Origin: Moraxella ovis
GTDB lineage: Bacteria > Pseudomonadota > Gammaproteobacteria > Pseudomonadales > Moraxellaceae
Direction of reading: 5' to 3'
NCBI RefSeq assembly: GCF_900453105.1
Contig: NZ_UGPW01000001.1
Location: 1,364,001 to 1,428,000, forward strand
DNA: 64,000 nt
The position numbers and the translations under genes are program-made. A model generated the notes under the pieces. The model did not search any database, was not told the origin of the DNA, and saw nothing but the letters and a program-made list of their open reading frames with translations. This document shows positions 8,988-19,380 of this stretch, in pieces; position 1 is the stretch's first letter; each line of letters begins with the position of its first letter.

Positions 8988-11900
8988 TTTACCACCTTTT
9001 CTATATACTTAAGCTCTTCTAATTGCTTGATTGTAAAACCTGTTGCTTCTTTTGTTTCATACTGAATACCCATACCTTCTTTTCCAAACCAAGGCATAAC
9101 CTTACTTTGTATTACAGGCAAGGGTTTAAGTACAATGTACTCATCTCTAATTAGTAGATTGGTATCTGGCGATAAAGCTCTGGCATCAACAGGAACATCT
9201 ACTGGGGCCAAATATGAGGAGCGATCGCCTGTGCCGCCATACCTATCTAGTCTCGACCCTACTGGAATTGTGGTATTAAATGACGAGTGTGGTACAATAC
9301 CATTGTTAGGAGGCCAAATAATACTGCCGTCTGGACTTTTCCAGCCAGTACTTTCAGCTTTTTTCATTAAATCCGAAATGTGAGTAAAACTATCATTATC
9401 GGCATTTACATTATTCTCAATTCTTACACTATTCTCTTGAGTGGAGGCAGGCTTATTAGTATGCCTAATATTCCTCCCCTGCAAAACCTTTTTAGCTGCA
9501 AGTGCTGACACCTCAGCTACTGGCATTGTCATCCATATTTTTTGAGAGTTTTCTATCTCTTGAGATGTTTTTAAGTATCCGTAGTCATAATAATTACCTT
9601 GCAACTGCAACAGCCTTTCATAATCAGCCACCCCTCGAACACTGTCTATAGGTCCAATATCTGAGCTTTGTGCAGATTTGATAATATTGGGAATTAAATT
9701 AATAAAGTCATCCAGTATGAGTTTTGTAGTTTTAATAGGGTTGGTGTTTGCTGTGTTATAAGCATTGCCAACACCTTTATTATACTCATAAGCTGCCAAT
9801 GCAGGATCTTTATTAACCCATATTAATTCTATATACTCCCTGACAGTCTGATCATGAGCTGCAGCCCGCATTAACTCATCTAGATTTTTAAAAGAATCCT
9901 CACGAACCTTATCCCTTAAATCGTCTTTAAACAACTTCATGCCGCTATTGGTTTCGTTGGGAACACGCCAATAGTCTTGAACAACTTCATCGTAGTATAA
10001 AAAATCAAAAGCTCTATCTTGATCCCCATGCAACACATTTAATTTATTACCATCTTTTTCAAATGCCTCCGCCCATTCTAAATCATGGTAAGCTGTAACA
10101 ACAATTGCCAGCTCTTTTTTAGCCTCCTCAATACTCAAACCATATTTATCAGCAAATCTTTTTACTCTATCCTCATTTAAGATAAAACGAATCTCATCAG
10201 GATGCAACTGCCGATTAAACGCATCCACATTCACTGCTGTGGCAGTGCTTGAAGTATCTACACCTGCTGATTGGGTAGCGGTTGCAACGGCAAGACTTGT
10301 GATTAGACTTGTGGCATTTTGTGCAGTATCTTCTGAAATGCCAGCTTTTACCAGTTGTTCAGTTATTTGTTCTGACAGTTTGTTGATTGTTGGTGCAGCT
10401 GCTGCAACAGAGCCTGTGGTGACAGCACCTTCAATAGTACCTGTCCCCAAAGCACCCACAACCGTATGCAACGCCACACGATAAACACCACCCTCTGCCC
10501 ATTTTTTGGCTTCTTGGGTGTTGCCTTGGGCAAGTAGTTTAAGTTCTTTGTCTTGGGCATAATCCCCAATTTGTTTTGGAGCCTCTTCACCAAACTCTGT
10601 GGTAATGACTGTCTGAGCCCCAAGCTCTTTAAGTGCTTGCTCTTTATTAAACTCATTGGTGATGATTTCATTAAGCTGGTTTTGAACTTCTGCTTGTTTG
10701 AAGTTTTCTGTGTTGATGTGGGAGAGGCCTGCTTGGTCGGTGATGGCAGAATGGGTGGTGGAAGTTTTGTGGGTTGGGGTTATTTTACCATAGCCTAAGC
10801 CTTGTAGGGTAGGTTTGGCTTTGCCATTTGGATTGCTGGTGTCTGCACCAATACCAATGCCGACACTGATGGCATCGCCTCCATAACTTAGCTGATTTTG
10901 TATGCCTTGGGTTTGGATGCCTTGGGCAAATTGGGTTTGGTTTTTACCTGCATCGGTGATGAGATGGCCACCTGTGAAGCTGCCTTGTCCTTGTACGATT
11001 AGAGTGGACTCTTTGGCTGTGATGCCTGATTGGTGGGTGACTTGGGCGTAGGTGGCATCTACATCGGTTTTACCGCCATTGATACTAAAGCTTTGGGGTT
11101 TGCCATTAAAGCCAACATCGGCACTAAATCCTGCTTGTTTTTGATCATGAGTGTATTGGTAGGTATCTTGACGGCTTTTGACGATCAGATCACCGCCTAC
11201 TGTGCCTGTTAGATATGTGGTATCAAGATTGGCTCCATCTAGGATAAGACTGCCACCAATGTCATTGACGGTTGTACCGCCAACAGTGACTTGGGTATTG
11301 GTGTGGGTTGTGGTTGTTTCACTGCTACTGCCTTTTGCTTTGTTGGCATTGATGGTAAAGCCAGCAGAGTTTGAGGTCAGCCCATCGGTGCTAAGATTGG
11401 CAGAGGCATAGACACCTGCACCCCAACCTTTGCTGCTGTTTTGACTGTCTTGGGTGTTGGTCTGGGTTGAGGCTTGATAAGTAACATCGCCTTCGACCAG
11501 ATTGTATAAATTTTTTCCAACACTGATGTTTGAACCTGTGACGGTGAGTGTGCTGTTTTCACCTTTGCCTTTGACATCAAAGATGAGATTACCCTCAGCA
11601 TAAACATTGGCAGCGTCATTCATTTCTTGACGGCTGTGGCTATCACTTTTGGTGCTTTGACTGCCGATGGTAGCTTGGGCTCTGATGTTACCGAGCTTAC
11701 CGTCTTGTAGATTTTGAGTGAGGGTGCGTGCTTTAGACACAGCAGCCAAGCTGCCCATCAGTTTGGCACGGCGAGAGTTGGTGTCATTGATAGATTCTTT
11801 TAGAGTTTCTAGGCTTTGAACCTCGCCAACAAGACTGCTTGAAACACTGGCGGTAATGCCTGTGGTTTTTTGTAAGAAGTGTGATTCATTGCTGGATTGG

Positions 11901-14900
11901 ATATTTTGGCTTGTGATGTCTACAGCTTGGGCTTTAAATAAAATATTACCTGTATTGGCATCAATCGCATCTTTTTGAGCGATGATGTCGCTATTGATGA
12001 TATTGATGTCATCACCAGCTTCAAGGCGGATGTTACCCCCTGTGGTACCCACCAATGAGCCTGTGTAGGTGGTGTGCTCATAGGCATCGTTCTGACGAGT
12101 TTGCTGTTTGCCTAGTGTAACAGAAGTTGGCGAAGTGGCAAATAAGCCTTTTTTTGTGACCTCGTGGCTACTATGACCGCTCACATTATCTTTGGCAGAA
12201 CCAATAAGCAGTTGGTTGTCGGCTTTGATAAGAATGTCCTTATCTGCCAAGACTTCGGTTGAGATTAGACTGGTGTTTACGCCTTGAATGACAACTTGAT
12301 TGCCACCAACTTGACTTACTAGACTCTTGTCACTGTACTGTCCAAAGCCAGACTGCTCAGTTTTACTGCCTGTTAAGCGGCGGTTAGTGTGTAAACTTGC
12401 ACTCTCTGCACGCTCGGTTTGTCTACCTTCGCTAATGCTAACATCCCCTGTTGCCACAACAGCAGTTGTACCACCCGACTGCATACTTGAGCCTTGGATG
12501 TTAATGTCTGCATACTCACCTGTGGTTCTGATGATGGTGTTGCCATGACTTGTGATGTTTGAACCCACATCAGTTGTTTGGCTGTAGTTAAAGTAATTAT
12601 TCTCATCTGCCACAGCACTGATGTGATTGCTTACGGTAACAGTGCCAATGTCGATGCCATTTTCGGCGGTCATGTGGGTACTGCCGCCTGTGTTGTCTGA
12701 TGTGGCACCTTGATAGATGATCTGATTGCCACGCAGACTTAGGGTGATTAATGGATTACCCTGTTCATCTGTTTGGTCTTTTAATCCATCTCCCACACGG
12801 ATGGTGGCGATGCGTGTGATGGCGGTATTGGATGAAGTGCTTTGCCCTTGTTTGTTGTGATGAGTGGTTGTTTGGCTTTGGTTGATGATTTGATTGCCAG
12901 CATCTAGACTCATGGCACTGTTTGCATACATGGTGCCATGATTGGCAATGGTATTATCTGCTGTGACAGCGACAAAGTTACCATAAATACCGCCGTCATT
13001 GGTGACATTGTTTGCTTTGATGCTCATGGTGCCTTTGGCAATGACATTACCATTGTTATCCAAATTGCCAGTCAGCTGCATATCAATGCTTCTGGCAGAG
13101 ACGGTACTGTATCTACCATCAGGACTAAGCGTGCCTGTCGCGATGTTGGCAGATCTTAGATACAGCTTGGGTACTAAGGCGTCTTGGGTTTTGGTGATGC
13201 TATTACCATCTTTGTCTTTGGTGACGACCGTAATTGGTTGTTTGACCAGCCAAACGATGTCAGTGGTTAAGTTTGCCATCTGATCAGGCGTGAGTGCGGT
13301 GCCAAGCGTGTAGCCGAACTGCTTGGCTGCCGTGATGCCATTATCCATTAAAGCTTTAAAAGCTTCTTCATTACTGTGATAATCGGTGTTGATGTGTCTG
13401 CCTGTCAGTAGATAGTACTGATCTTTAATACGCTCTTGTTCACCATAACCATCAGATAGGCGTTTATGGATGTGATTTGGGTCTGATTGTAGTGCTTTTA
13501 GCATGTAGTCAGATGACAACCACTGTTTGTAATCGGTGAACACAGGGTCAGTTTGAACCAGTGGCAGATTGGGGTCGTCAGCGTTGATGATGTAAAGGGC
13601 TGAACTTGGGATGGTCAGCTGTGAGAAGTCTGCACTTATCACAGAGGCTGGTTTAGTATTGACGCTTTGAGACAATACCTTGGTCAACTCTGGTAAGATT
13701 GCTTCATCAACAGCTTGTCCTTGTGCTTTGGCAGCAAGCAGCTTTGATAGCTGTTGCTTAGCATCAAGGGATAAGGCAGATTGATTGGCTTTTAGAGCAG
13801 CAAGCACCGTCTCCACATCACCACTGGTCAAGGCTGATTGGTCAAATGTTATGGCCGATGGGGTTTTGTTGATGGCAGCGTTTAAGATGGGGAGCCCATA
13901 TGTTGCTAGTGGCGCAAAGGATTGCGTAAAGCTACCACCACCATTAGGTACACGTTTATGACGACGACCACCAGCTGATGAGCGTACAGTATATCTTGTA
14001 AAGCGACCATTTTCGGTGACTTTGGTTTTTTCACCATACAAGCCATTGTCAGGTGTTTGAATGACAGTATCGCCAATCACTGAAAAGCCTGCGCCTGCAT
14101 TCATTTGGCTTTTATCATTAATCAGAGTGTCGCCATGTATAACAAGATTTTGTCCTGCCACCATGCGAGCAGGGTCAGAAGATAAGGTTTTATCTTCATA
14201 GACGACAAAGTCAGTAGTAATGACATCCACCTCTTCGGTAACAAAGTGGAAATTGCCACTGGCATCTTTGACATACAAAGCGCCATCTGGTGCGCCTTTT
14301 TTGCTGGTTGGTCCAAGTTTTGCTTCATCGGTGGTGTAGATGTTTAGGGCTAAATCAACATCGCTTTTATTTGTGGCAAATTGGCGATTATATTCCCTGA
14401 TAGCCAGTTCTAACGCTTCAATGGAGGCAGCATTATCCTCTTGCCATTTTAATAAAGGACCCATGACCTTGGTATAATTGGCCAATGCTTCATTATACTG
14501 TGTGCAAGCTTGGTTGCTTGCTTCTGCCAACGCACAACTTTCAGCGGTTTCATTCTTTGGTAGCTTAGGCTCATCCAATAAATCTTTGGCTTTGATGTCT
14601 GGAATGGGCTGTTTGGGTGCATCAATCTTAAAGTATGACCAGATGGGGGAGTTGTGATCATAATTGACAATACACTCACTGCCTTTAGGGCAGTCAAATA
14701 AACCTGCCATGGGCTTTTTACCCAAATCAGCAACATCAGTGCTTTTTTGAGCGGTGGGGATGGCGGCAGCTTGTTCGTGAGCGCGGTAAAGCGTTTGTCC
14801 ATAAACAGATTCTGCGTCTACCTTAACCGTATGCTTTTTAAAATCAGCATTGGTGTTTAGCAGGGTTTTGGTGTCAACCTGCATCTGTCCTGCCGATTCA

Positions 14901-17527
14901 ATCGTCGCACCTTTATTGACAACTGTCTGTGCTTTGCCTGTGGCATGATGGTCGTCATCTAGGCTGCCACCAATGTGTAGTCCGCCTAGGCTTGTGATTA
15001 AAGCTTGATTGTCGAAATCTTCGTTGAATTTGCCTACTCTGTCAGGGTTGGGGTTGTTGTTTAAGTGATTAACACCAATGTCCAGACGCTCTCTTGCGGC
15101 AATCACAGGGCTTGTATGATGATCATTTTCTTGATTGGTTTGTTGGTTGGTAGCTTTTGCTGGTGTATTATTCAGCGTATCAGCCTGTATCGCAAGCTGT
15201 GTGCCATAGATGCGACCAAAAGCTTGGTTGTTGATGGTGTTTGCGGCTTTAACAATGGTCGTATCGCCATTGATTAAGCCTTGGTTTGTGATGTTTGTTT
15301 GGCTAGTAATCTGTGTGTGATTGCCGCTATTGATAATACCTGCTTGCGTGTTATCAATGTAATTGGCATTCAGTGTTAATGTTTGATCCGCGGTTAATTG
15401 GCTTTGGTTAATCAGCTTGCCACTTGTTGTAAACGCTAAGCGATTGGCAACAAGCTTATCTTGATCGGTATGGGTATAGTCCACTTGTTGCGTAATGGCA
15501 ATTGCATCAGCCGTGATGGTGCCACCGTTTTGTAACTCTTTGGCAGTGATATCTGCTTGTTTGACTGCGGTAATGGTGCCGTCTTGATTGATAATACTGT
15601 CTTTGGCGATGAGTGTCATATCACCGCCACTTGCTAAGCTGCCACTTGTGTTGATGATGACAGAACCACTGTCAATCACCATGCCATCTCTGGCAGTGAT
15701 GCTGCCTTTGCTGTTGTCAAAGCGAGTTAATTGCCAATTAATATCCTCTAAGGCGATTTTACTGTTGGTGTTGGTAAGAGTCTTGGTGTTTAAGGTTTGT
15801 GCGTCAATGGATGCTTGATTGGTGTTGCTGGTCTGATTAGCGGTGATACTAATGTCGCCTGTGGCTGTGATGAGTGCTTGATTGCCGGTGTTGTGAATGC
15901 TGGTGGTAGCAGTGATATGACCGCGAGCAGTTGGGACGGGTTTGGTTTGAGTGTTTACACCAGAGCCACTTAAAGCAGGTGGTTGTGGGTTGGTTCCCAA
16001 ATTACCTGTACCGCCTGATGTATTTGTATTATCTGCTGGCTCACTGCTGATACTGCCAGCACTTTGATCACTGCTTGGGGTAGAAGGTGTGGGGATACTG
16101 GTTTGTCCATACAGGCTTTGACCGATTACAGCTTTATCAGTGTTGATGAGTGTATCGGTGGTGATACCAAGCTTGCCTGTACCAGTTTGGATCAGCTGAC
16201 CGGTGTTATTAAGCTTATCCGTATGAACTTGCAAAACACCGCCGTAGACACTACCAAGGTTTTTAATGCTATTTTGAGCATCAATCTTGGCAGTCTGTGT
16301 GCTGGTGATGGTACCGGCGTTATTAAGACTTGCGGTATTGATGGCGATATCAGCTTGTTCACTTAACAAGGTGCCGTTGTTTTGAGTGGTGCTACCATGT
16401 GTGTTGATGGTGACAGCGTCTTTGGCTAGGATTTTACCAGTATTGACAAGATTGCCTTGGCTATCCAAGGTGAGTGTACCTGTGCCAAACTGCCTTCCAT
16501 TGCCGGTTGCTGTGATAACCCCTTGATTATTAACCCCAAAGCCTTTGTCTGTGCCGACAAGATGAATCTTACCAGCGTACATACCACCAAGCGCTGAAAT
16601 GTCCAATGCCAAGATTGGCGTAGTGCCTTGTTGCTCCTTATTGGTGGTTTGACTGGCGGATGATGTGCTAGTTTGTTTATTGATGGCAGTTAATTGTGTG
16701 AAATCGCCATCTTGAATATTCACACTGTTTTCACCCAAGATAACATCCAGCTGTTTGCCTGCATAAATCTCATCATGGATTTGGGCGGTTTTGGCGATGA
16801 GAGTGGCATAATCGGTGCCTTGTAGGTTTAATTTGCCATGGGCGGCAATATGACCTGTGCCAACTTCATAACCTGTCACTTGCCCGTGATTAACTTGGCT
16901 GTTTGCTGCTGCCAGATGGACATTACCAGCATTGATAAAGCCAGCACCATTGATGACAAGCCCTGATGGATTGGCAATGATGACATCGGCTTTTTTACCT
17001 GCAATTTCAATAAAACCACCTAAGTGACTTGGGTGGTTTGAATTGACTTGGTTTAAGATGGTATTAGCTTCCCCACGAGCCATAAAGGGGTTAGCTTGTA
17101 CATATCCTGCGATTTGGGTATTGACTGCTTTACGGTTGTTATTTAATACAGCACCTGTGCTACCGACATCAAACTGGCTGTAATGGTTATTGGATAAGCC
17201 GTTGGCATTAGGCGTGGCGATATTGACAGAAGTGATGCCACTGGCGGTAGGCAGGATGATGGGCTGCAAGGCTTTATCGGCAGATGGGTCAGCGGTGATG
17301 GTGGTGGGTGTGTTGGCGTGCACGGTTAGACCTAAACCAAACAGAAGTGATAGTGCAAGGGTCTTTAAACCAAAGCCAACACCAAAACCAAGCGATGTTG
17401 ACGAAACTGGCGTACTACCACCCACGCTAGGGTTGTCAGATTTGCCTTCTGATCTTGTCTTTTCAGAAACCACCACAAATCTGCCTAGGCTTTTACTGAA
17501 AATGATGCGATAACAAAAGCGGTTCAT
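8984..17527 (-). CDS. cdiA: CdiA: giant two-partner secreted toxin with C-terminal TNT domain
   Basis: 2847 aa. The N-terminus has an extended signal peptide (MNRFCYRIIFSKSLGRFVVV). A TPS haemagglutination domain with NPSGLVINGAGF follows, from about residue 80 to 300. Long FHA repeats come next. The central part has cysteine-bearing sections near residues 970 and 1040, a plausible receptor-binding zone. Further haemagglutinin repeats follow around 1800-2300. A pre-toxin module with FNRQLHPDEI follows near 2430. The last about 130 residues contain DRYGG, APVDVPVDARAL and PWFGKEGMGIQYE, features of the tuberculosis necrotizing toxin family, which hydrolyses NAD+. Delivered to neighbouring cells, it would deplete their NAD+. 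No VENN motif is obvious at the toxin boundary. The start has AGGGG upstream. Confidence 0.92.
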   Translation of the reverse strand: MNRFCYRIIFSKSLGRFVVVSEKTRSEGKSDNPSVGGSTPVSSTSLGFGVGFGLKTLALSLLFGLGLTVHANTPTTITADPSADKALQPIILPTASGITSVNIATPNANGLSNNHYSQFDVGSTGAVLNNNRKAVNTQIAGYVQANPFMARGEANTILNQVNSNHPSHLGGFIEIAGKKADVIIANPSGLVINGAGFINAGNVHLAAANSQVNHGQVTGYEVGTGHIAAHGKLNLQGTDYATLIAKTAQIHDEIYAGKQLDVILGENSVNIQDGDFTQLTAINKQTSTSSASQTTNKEQQGTTPILALDISALGGMYAGKIHLVGTDKGFGVNNQGVITATGNGRQFGTGTLTLDSQGNLVNTGKILAKDAVTINTHGSTTQNNGTLLSEQADIAINTASLNNAGTITSTQTAKIDAQNSIKNLGSVYGGVLQVHTDKLNNTGQLIQTGTGKLGITTDTLINTDKAVIGQSLYGQTSIPTPSTPSSDQSAGSISSEPADNTNTSGGTGNLGTNPQPPALSGSGVNTQTKPVPTARGHITATTSIHNTGNQALITATGDISITANQTSNTNQASIDAQTLNTKTLTNTNSKIALEDINWQLTRFDNSKGSITARDGMVIDSGSVIINTSGSLASGGDMTLIAKDSIINQDGTITAVKQADITAKELQNGGTITADAIAITQQVDYTHTDQDKLVANRLAFTTSGKLINQSQLTADQTLTLNANYIDNTQAGIINSGNHTQITSQTNITNQGLINGDTTIVKAANTINNQAFGRIYGTQLAIQADTLNNTPAKATNQQTNQENDHHTSPVIAARERLDIGVNHLNNNPNPDRVGKFNEDFDNQALITSLGGLHIGGSLDDDHHATGKAQTVVNKGATIESAGQMQVDTKTLLNTNADFKKHTVKVDAESVYGQTLYRAHEQAAAIPTAQKSTDVADLGKKPMAGLFDCPKGSECIVNYDHNSPIWSYFKIDAPKQPIPDIKAKDLLDEPKLPKNETAESCALAEASNQACTQYNEALANYTKVMGPLLKWQEDNAASIEALELAIREYNRQFATNKSDVDLALNIYTTDEAKLGPTSKKGAPDGALYVKDASGNFHFVTEEVDVITTDFVVYEDKTLSSDPARMVAGQNLVIHGDTLINDKSQMNAGAGFSVIGDTVIQTPDNGLYGEKTKVTENGRFTRYTVRSSAGGRRHKRVPNGGGSFTQSFAPLATYGLPILNAAINKTPSAITFDQSALTSGDVETVLAALKANQSALSLDAKQQLSKLLAAKAQGQAVDEAILPELTKVLSQSVNTKPASVISADFSQLTIPSSALYIINADDPNLPLVQTDPVFTDYKQWLSSDYMLKALQSDPNHIHKRLSDGYGEQERIKDQYYLLTGRHINTDYHSNEEAFKALMDNGITAAKQFGYTLGTALTPDQMANLTTDIVWLVKQPITVVTKDKDGNSITKTQDALVPKLYLRSANIATGTLSPDGRYSTVSARSIDMQLTGNLDNNGNVIAKGTMSIKANNVTNDGGIYGNFVAVTADNTIANHGTMYANSAMSLDAGNQIINQSQTTTHHNKQGQSTSSNTAITRIATIRVGDGLKDQTDEQGNPLITLSLRGNQIIYQGATSDNTGGSTHMTAENGIDIGTVTVSNHISAVADENNYFNYSQTTDVGSNITSHGNTIIRTTGEYADINIQGSSMQSGGTTAVVATGDVSISEGRQTERAESASLHTNRRLTGSKTEQSGFGQYSDKSLVSQVGGNQVVIQGVNTSLISTEVLADKDILIKADNQLLIGSAKDNVSGHSSHEVTKKGLFATSPTSVTLGKQQTRQNDAYEHTTYTGSLVGTTGGNIRLEAGDDINIINSDIIAQKDAIDANTGNILFKAQAVDITSQNIQSSNESHFLQKTTGITASVSSSLVGEVQSLETLKESINDTNSRRAKLMGSLAAVSKARTLTQNLQDGKLGNIRAQATIGSQSTKSDSHSRQEMNDAANVYAEGNLIFDVKGKGENSTLTVTGSNISVGKNLYNLVEGDVTYQASTQTNTQDSQNSSKGWGAGVYASANLSTDGLTSNSAGFTINANKAKGSSSETTTTHTNTQVTVGGTTVNDIGGSLILDGANLDTTYLTGTVGGDLIVKSRQDTYQYTHDQKQAGFSADVGFNGKPQSFSINGGKTDVDATYAQVTHQSGITAKESTLIVQGQGSFTGGHLITDAGKNQTQFAQGIQTQGIQNQLSYGGDAISVGIGIGADTSNPNGKAKPTLQGLGYGKITPTHKTSTTHSAITDQAGLSHINTENFKQAEVQNQLNEIITNEFNKEQALKELGAQTVITTEFGEEAPKQIGDYAQDKELKLLAQGNTQEAKKWAEGGVYRVALHTVVGALGTGTIEGAVTTGSVAAAAPTINKLSEQITEQLVKAGISEDTAQNATSLITSLAVATATQSAGVDTSSTATAVNVDAFNRQLHPDEIRFILNEDRVKRFADKYGLSIEEAKKELAIVVTAYHDLEWAEAFEKDGNKLNVLHGDQDRAFDFLYYDEVVQDYWRVPNETNSGMKLFKDDLRDKVREDSFKNLDELMRAAAHDQTVREYIELIWVNKDPALAAYEYNKGVGNAYNTANTNPIKTTKLILDDFINLIPNIIKSAQSSDIGPIDSVRGVADYERLLQLQGNYYDYGYLKTSQEIENSQKIWMTMPVAEVSALAAKKVLQGRNIRHTNKPASTQENSVRIENNVNADNDSFTHISDLMKKAESTGWKSPDGSIIWPPNNGIVPHSSFNTTIPVGSRLDRYGGTGDRSSYLAPVDVPVDARALSPDTNLLIRDEYIVLKPLPVIQSKVMPWFGKEGMGIQYETKEATGFTIKQLEELKYIEKVVK

Positions 17528-17957
17528 AACACCCCTAACTTACACTACCAAATTATCATCTTAATTTGCCAAAACACCTGCCAGTTTGCCTATTTTAGTA
17601 ACAAAGCAGTAATATTGTGTGGATATTAGCACAGGTATTCTTAAAAATAAAGTCTTATCTATTTAAGAATTTAATTTTTGTTTTTTAACTTTATTTAAAA
17701 GTTACTCTGCATACTCGAATCACTTCTTGTTTTATGATACTAATCAGCATCTATGGTTATTATGCAACTCTATTTATAATCACAATATTTAAAAAATGAT
17801 TTAATTTTTTTAAGATAAATCAAATGATGATAAAATCTAAATAAAGCATCTTGCAATCATCAAATCCATCAGTTACAATCAGGTAACTTTAATTGCTGAT
17901 TAGATGGTCATTAGGCGATCTTGACCATTTGCCTGACCTTTGCTGTCACGACTTGAA
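17528..17957. other. gene-free region upstream of cdiA and downstream of the RHH/XRE regulator
   Basis: About 430 bp, very AT-rich in its middle. It contains a short inverted repeat (TGGTCA and TGACCA, near 17910-17930) that might end the upstream regulator transcript, but no T tract follows. The cdiA promoter must lie here; I could not pick a single convincing -35/-10 pair. Confidence 0.4.
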
Positions 17958-18917
17958 TCAATCATAATAAGCTCTCAATCTAGCATCCTCATTGATATAT
18001 GTCTGCACCCTAAAGCACAAATCTCGATAACCTTGCCAGTAGTAATTAGCATCTTGTTTTTCATACATATACCGATCCCAAATATCATCCATCCATGAAA
18101 TAAAGGTGGTGCGCGCCATCAGATTGAGTGGATGCTGCATGCCTTGTTTTAATTGTTCGCACCGATCTGTGTCAAATACATAACTCATGGCTCGATGTTT
18201 GTATTCACTACTTTTGCAAATAAATCTTAATGCCAGTACAAATAAAGCTTGCATTCTGGCACCCGTGGCACCGACAACATCGCTTAGATGGATATTGGTG
18301 ATATAGACCTGAGCGTGCTTTTGATCAAATTGCTTGATGATCAGCACCTCGCCTGTGTGAGTGTCATTTCGGATGAATGAAACCTTTTGAACCTCATCAA
18401 ATCCCGCCTCTGGCTCAAAACAAAACTCAACCACCGCCTCGACGGTATTTAAATTGCTAAAGTCTTTGTTTTTAGTAGGGTATGGACAGCCCTCATCAAA
18501 CATCAACCAAGCGGCGTCACAGCCTAAATAACCTGCCAGCTGTTCAAGCTGGGTAAAGGTAGGTTCAAAATCCCCTTCAAACCAGCGAACCACTTCATCG
18601 GCACGCTCATAACCCAATTCATAAGCAATGCGTGCAGGGGTAAGCTGTCTGACTATCGGAACTTTACACAATTCCAATAAAGCGATATTTAATCGCTCTT
18701 TAATGGCGCTTAATCGCTTGGTTTTATGATGACGAGCGACAATCTCATCCATCTTCTGGATGATGTCTGCATAGCTGTCATTAGGGGTAGAGAATGAATT
18801 GACCAAGCGATAATTCATTTCAAGATTAAGCGAGCGTCCGTTAAACTCTGCTTGTTCTAAGAGTTTTTGTTTCAGGTCAGGTGGGATGCGTAGATTCACC
18901 TGAATATCACCAGCCAT
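17958..18917 (-). CDS. fusion regulator: Arc-type ribbon-helix-helix plus XRE-like HTH
   Basis: 319 aa. Residues 1-45 (IQVNLRIPPDLKQKLLEQAEFNGRSLN) form an Arc-like ribbon-helix-helix DNA-binding unit. Residues about 85-150 (LTPARIAYELGYERADEVVRWFEGDFEPTF) look like an XRE-type helix-turn-helix. The last about 170 residues have no known domain that I recognise. The start follows AAAGGAG. It is divergent from a small RHH protein across a region with repeated GGTAYA boxes, so autoregulation is likely. The next gene downstream is cdiA, also on the minus strand. Two DNA-binding domains of different folds in one protein is unusual. It may be a phage- or toxin-related regulator. Confidence 0.65.
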   Translation of the reverse strand: MAGDIQVNLRIPPDLKQKLLEQAEFNGRSLNLEMNYRLVNSFSTPNDSYADIIQKMDEIVARHHKTKRLSAIKERLNIALLELCKVPIVRQLTPARIAYELGYERADEVVRWFEGDFEPTFTQLEQLAGYLGCDAAWLMFDEGCPYPTKNKDFSNLNTVEAVVEFCFEPEAGFDEVQKVSFIRNDTHTGEVLIIKQFDQKHAQVYITNIHLSDVVGATGARMQALFVLALRFICKSSEYKHRAMSYVFDTDRCEQLKQGMQHPLNLMARTTFISWMDDIWDRYMYEKQDANYYWQGYRDLCFRVQTYINEDARLRAYYD

Positions 18918-18993
18918 AAGAACAGCTCCTTTGGATTTAAATGAATTTATTATACTAAAAAGTGAGTGAAAATTAATATACTTTTGCTACATT

Positions 18994-19064
18994 GTATACC
19001 GTTATTTTATATTTATGGTACAATATGGTATATATAAATAAAATAAAAAATATATATTGGTACA
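18994..19064. promoter_or_regulatory. candidate operator cluster, GGTAYA boxes
   Basis: Boxes GTATACC (18994-19000), GGTACA (19018-19023), GGTATA (19028-19033) and GGTACA (19059-19064). They are spaced between the divergent regulator and small RHH gene and partly form an inverted pair. RHH regulators bind such short repeated half-sites. Assignment to either regulator is inference. Confidence 0.45.
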
Positions 19065-19071
19065 AAATTAT

Positions 19072-19100
19072 TTGACAATAACCAATCGATCATTTATGAT
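19072..19100 (+). promoter_or_regulatory. sigma-70 promoter of the small RHH gene
   Basis: TTGACA (19072-19077), a 17-bp spacer, and TATGAT (19095-19100), a near-consensus promoter. It lies 8 bp downstream of the last GGTACA box, so repression there is plausible. A second TTGACA (19111-19116) has no -10 at proper spacing. Confidence 0.7.
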
Positions 19101-19138
19101 GAGACAATCGGTTGACATACCTACATAAGGAGCATCAT

Positions 19139-19351
19139 ATGACTGTTCGAAATAATCGCCAGATTGCTCAGAGCAACATAAAACTACCAATATACTTGAA
19201 AGATTGGGCGAAAGAGCAAGCTGACAATGACTTTCAATCATTATCAGGCTTTATTGCCAAGCTTATTAATGAAGAAAAGAGTCGTCATGAATCTGCAGTC
19301 ACTACCTGCAACTTGCAAATAAGCAGATCAATACATTCTACATCTGCATAG
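19139..19351 (+). CDS. small ribbon-helix-helix protein
   Basis: 70 aa from the ATG of MTVRNNRQIA, preceded by AAGGAG. The longer start in the same frame lacks a ribosome binding site. The segment SNIKLPIYLKDWAKEQADND followed by SLSGFIAKLINEE fits the RHH pattern: a beta strand of alternating residues, then two helices. It resembles Arc/Mnt-type phage repressors or antitoxins, but no partner toxin gene follows. Transcription ends at a terminator just after the stop. Confidence 0.65.
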   Translation: MTVRNNRQIAQSNIKLPIYLKDWAKEQADNDFQSLSGFIAKLINEEKSRHESAVTTCNLQISRSIHSTSA

Positions 19352-19356
19352 GACTA

Positions 19357-19380
19357 GGCACGCTTTTTGCGTGTCTTTTT
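19357..19380 (+). terminator. terminator of the small RHH gene
   Basis: GGCACGC, TTTTT loop, GCGTGTC, then TTTTT. A 7-bp stem with a T tract starting 6 bp after the stop codon. Confidence 0.8.

Noticed and set aside
9000..9500. Orphan cdiA toxin-immunity cassettes downstream of the main toxin
   Set aside because: Only one toxin end and one small gene precede cdiB; no displaced second C-terminal module is seen.
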